Below, one piece after another: positions 4,532 to 6,499 of a stretch of DNA of 6,499 nt. Origin of the DNA: Deltaproteobacteria bacterium. Lineage in GTDB: Bacteria; Desulfobacterota; Syntrophia; Syntrophales; UBA2185. Positions within the stretch are counted from its first letter, which is position 1. Each line of letters starts with the position of its first letter. The translations under genes were made by a program, and so were the position numbers. A model generated the notes under the pieces. The model was given only the letters and a program-made list of their open reading frames with translations. It made no database searches and had not been told where the DNA came from. The DNA lies in contig JAPLJQ010000347.1 in NCBI GenBank assembly GCA_026388495.1, positions 1 through 6,499 of the forward strand. Direction: 5' to 3'.

Positions 4532-6499
4532 ATGGACGTCTCTGAACTGATCAGCAGGGCCATAAGCGAAGGCAGAACCTCCCTGAACGAGGCGGACTCG
4601 AAACAGGTGTTACGTCATTACGGTGTTCCTGTGGTGGAGGAATTCGTTGTAATGGATCCTGAGGAGGCGGTTGCGAAGGCAGAATCCGTGGGTTTTCCCG
4701 CGGTTCTGAAGGGTTTGGGCGTCCGGCTGACACACAAGACTGAACGGGGGCTCGTCAGACTCAATCTGAAAGACGCCGATGATGTTCGCCGGGCGGCCCT
4801 GGGAATTGCTGAGTCAGCGGGCAGCGATCTGGAAGGGTTTATCGTGTACCACATGCTCTCCGGAAGACGGGAGTTTGTGGCGGGGTTGTTTCGTGATGAC
4901 CAGTTCGGGCCCGTTGTCATGTTTGGCTTGGGTGGGATTATGACGGAAGCCCTGGGGGATGTGGTGTTCAGGATTGCGCCTCTCGATGAAATCCATGCGA
5001 ACGCCATGATGGAAGAGCTTCGCGCCGTAAGGCTCCTGGGTAGCTTCCGGGGGGAGGAGGCGATTTACAGAGAACAGATGGTGCGTGTTCTGGTGGGCCT
5101 GTCCCGGCTGGGGATGGAACATCCCGAGGTCAGGGAAGTTGATATTAACCCCCTTCTTGTCGGTCGGGACGGCGTGGTCACCGCTGTGGACGCCCTGGTT
5201 GTCCTCCATGAAATAACCTTGACGCCGTCAATGAATCCGCCTGTGGAGCCGAAGGCGATAGGCCGCCTGTTTTATCCCCGCTCCATTGCCTTTATCGGCG
5301 CGTCCGCCGTGTTCGGTAAGTGGGGTTACACCCTTTTTACAAATGTTCTTGCCGGGAAATTTAAAGGAAATATTTATCTGGTCAATCAAAAGGGCGGTGA
5401 CATTGCAGGGATGCCTGTTTTCACGTCCGTGACGGAAATTCCCGATCCTGTGGATCTTGCTGTGGTGATGGTGCCCGCCGAAAAGGTGCCGGCTCTGATT
5501 CCGCAGTTCAAGGCAAAGAGGATTAAGTATGTGCTCCTGGTTACGTCCGGTTTCAGTGAAACGGGAGCAAAGGGTCGGCGTCTTGAACAGCGGCTCGTGG
5601 AAGAAGCCCGGGCTGCCGGTATCATTATTCTTGGCCCCAACACGATGGGTATCTGCAATCCCCATGAGAGCTTATTCTGTACCTATCAGCATGTGCGGCC
5701 GAACCCAGGATCGACGACCCTGATATCCCAGTCTGGTAACCTGGGAACGCAGCTTCTGGCGTTCGCCGAACGCGAGGGAGTCGGCATACGGGCGTTTGCC
5801 GGATCAGGGAATGAGGCAATGATCACGATTGAGGATTATCTGGGAAGCCTTGAACATGATGACCTGACGAAAACGGCGGTTCTGTATCTTGAAAGCGTGA
5901 AGGACGGTCGGCGTTTTTTTGAAACGGCAAGACGCGTGTCACGTAAAAAACCGGTAATCATGCTCAAGGGAGGTCGCACCCAGGCGGGAAACCGCGCTGC
6001 TGCAAGCCATACGGGAGCCATGGCCTCCAATCATGTCATTTTTGAGACGGCGTGCCGTCAGGCGGGCATTGTTCTGGGAAAAACATCCATGGATCTCCTT
6101 GATTTATCCGCGGCATTCTCATCGTTGCCATTGCCTGCAGGCAACAGGGTCGCCATTATGACCCTCGGCGGCGGCTGGGGGGTTGTGACAGCCGATCTTT
6201 GCGTCGAATACGGACTTTCCGTACCCCAGCTTTCTCCCGGAATCATTTCGCAGATCGATCAGATCCTGCCGCCGTACTGGAGCCACACCAATCCCGTTGA
6301 CCTGGTGGCGGAGATGGATTTGTCTATCCCGATGATGCTGTCGGAATCCCTGATCAGGTGGGACGGATGTGATGTTCTGATTCATCTGGGCATTCTGGGA
6401 CGAAAAATCTTTGTCGAACGGATGATAGAATCCGCCTTCGCTGTTGATCCCCATTGTGATCGCGCTTTACTGGAGGAAATTCCCCGCCGTCTTCTCGAA
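4532..6499 (+). CDS. ADP-forming acyl-CoA synthetase (acetate--CoA ligase type), ATP-grasp (beta) then CoA-binding/ligase (alpha); 3' end outside window
   Basis: The reading frame is open from ATG 4532 to the last base, giving 656 codons with no stop. Residues ~15-235 form an ATP-grasp_5 domain: THKTE with His68, GPVVMFGLGGIMTEALGDVV around 127-146, and EVDINPLLV around Asp204-Asn206. Residues ~243-375 form a CoA-binding Rossmann domain (FYPRSIAFIGAS; GPNTMG at 368-373). The succinyl-CoA-ligase-like part follows, with SQSGNLG and GGRTQAGNRAAASHTGAM. His493 in SHTG is the expected phosphorylated histidine of the alpha half; His68 corresponds to the beta-half histidine that relays phosphate to ADP. 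The enzyme interconverts acyl-CoA + ADP + Pi and acid + ATP + CoA in the cytoplasm; the acyl group cannot be told. Family members in this order run near 700 residues, so about 50 are missing. ATG 4532 is chosen over in-frame ATGs 4511 and 4526 because GAGGG (4521-4525) lies 6 bases upstream. Confidence 0.92.
   Translation, partial: MDVSELISRAISEGRTSLNEADSKQVLRHYGVPVVEEFVVMDPEEAVAKAESVGFPAVLKGLGVRLTHKTERGLVRLNLKDADDVRRAALGIAESAGSDLEGFIVYHMLSGRREFVAGLFRDDQFGPVVMFGLGGIMTEALGDVVFRIAPLDEIHANAMMEELRAVRLLGSFRGEEAIYREQMVRVLVGLSRLGMEHPEVREVDINPLLVGRDGVVTAVDALVVLHEITLTPSMNPPVEPKAIGRLFYPRSIAFIGASAVFGKWGYTLFTNVLAGKFKGNIYLVNQKGGDIAGMPVFTSVTEIPDPVDLAVVMVPAEKVPALIPQFKAKRIKYVLLVTSGFSETGAKGRRLEQRLVEEARAAGIIILGPNTMGICNPHESLFCTYQHVRPNPGSTTLISQSGNLGTQLLAFAEREGVGIRAFAGSGNEAMITIEDYLGSLEHDDLTKTAVLYLESVKDGRRFFETARRVSRKKPVIMLKGGRTQAGNRAAASHTGAMASNHVIFETACRQAGIVLGKTSMDLLDLSAAFSSLPLPAGNRVAIMTLGGGWGVVTADLCVEYGLSVPQLSPGIISQIDQILPPYWSHTNPVDLVAEMDLSIPMMLSESLIRWDGCDVLIHLGILGRKIFVERMIESAFAVDPHCDRALLEEIPRRLLE

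Noticed and set aside
4618..5665. Several 90-145-codon open frames on the - strand
   Set aside because: They are antisense to the acyl-CoA synthetase, which has continuous domain motifs throughout this interval. The antisense products are low-complexity and have no plausible ribosome binding sites or family resemblance.
1..6499. CRISPR array, tRNA, rRNA, transposase or phage gene
   Set aside because: No regularly spaced repeats, no tRNA-like cloverleaf sequence, no rRNA signature and no integrase or transposase motif were seen in any frame. The intergenic repeats are single degenerate palindromes.

Overview
The window looks like chromosomal DNA from an anaerobic bacterium of the Desulfobacterota (Deltaproteobacteria) type. 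This is inferred from gene style only: a GAF-like/GGDEF protein, an HDOD protein, a C45-family hydrolase, an ATP-grasp-first ADP-forming acyl-CoA synthetase, and traces of GTCATTCC-type dispersed intergenic repeats. No rRNA or other taxonomic marker is present. GC content is moderate and genes are loosely spaced. All complete genes run on the + strand; one partial gene at the left edge runs on the - strand.

Left edge (1-280): the first 47 codons of thiM (hydroxyethylthiazole kinase, thiamine salvage) on the - strand, with a good promoter and Shine-Dalgarno. It is divergent from a diguanylate cyclase gene (282-1304, GAF/DUF484-like sensor plus GGDEF). Middle left (1305-1880): a degenerate repeat trace, a 67-codon 4-oxalocrotonate-tautomerase-like gene (1383-1586), then a truncated C-terminal remnant of a nitroreductase (about 1621-1812). 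Centre (1879-3066): an exported C45/AAT-type Ntn-hydrolase with a signal peptide. Next comes a clear sigma70-type promoter (3132-3159) driving an HDOD-domain regulator (3207-4067). Its -35 box contains the TTG that a naive long ORF would use as start, which argues for the shorter protein.

Right part: 4068-4531 is a gene-poor stretch of about 460 bases. It holds GC-rich segments able to pair with each other, a probable remnant of a transporter N-terminus (4305-4376), and a degenerate palindromic repeat (4407-4477). The window ends inside an ADP-forming acyl-CoA synthetase (4532 to beyond 6499). This protein has the ATP-grasp (beta) half first and the CoA-binding/ligase (alpha) half second, and keeps both expected phosphotransfer histidines.

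The genes do not form one obvious pathway. Two (GGDEF and HDOD) are regulatory. The acyl-CoA synthetase would couple acyl-CoA and acid interconversion to ATP/ADP. The tautomerase, nitroreductase remnant and C45 enzyme are isolated metabolic genes. I do not see a convincing undescribed system. The items most worth a second look are the arginine-less tautomerase beside a decayed nitroreductase, the structured intergenic region, and the beta-alpha synthetase.
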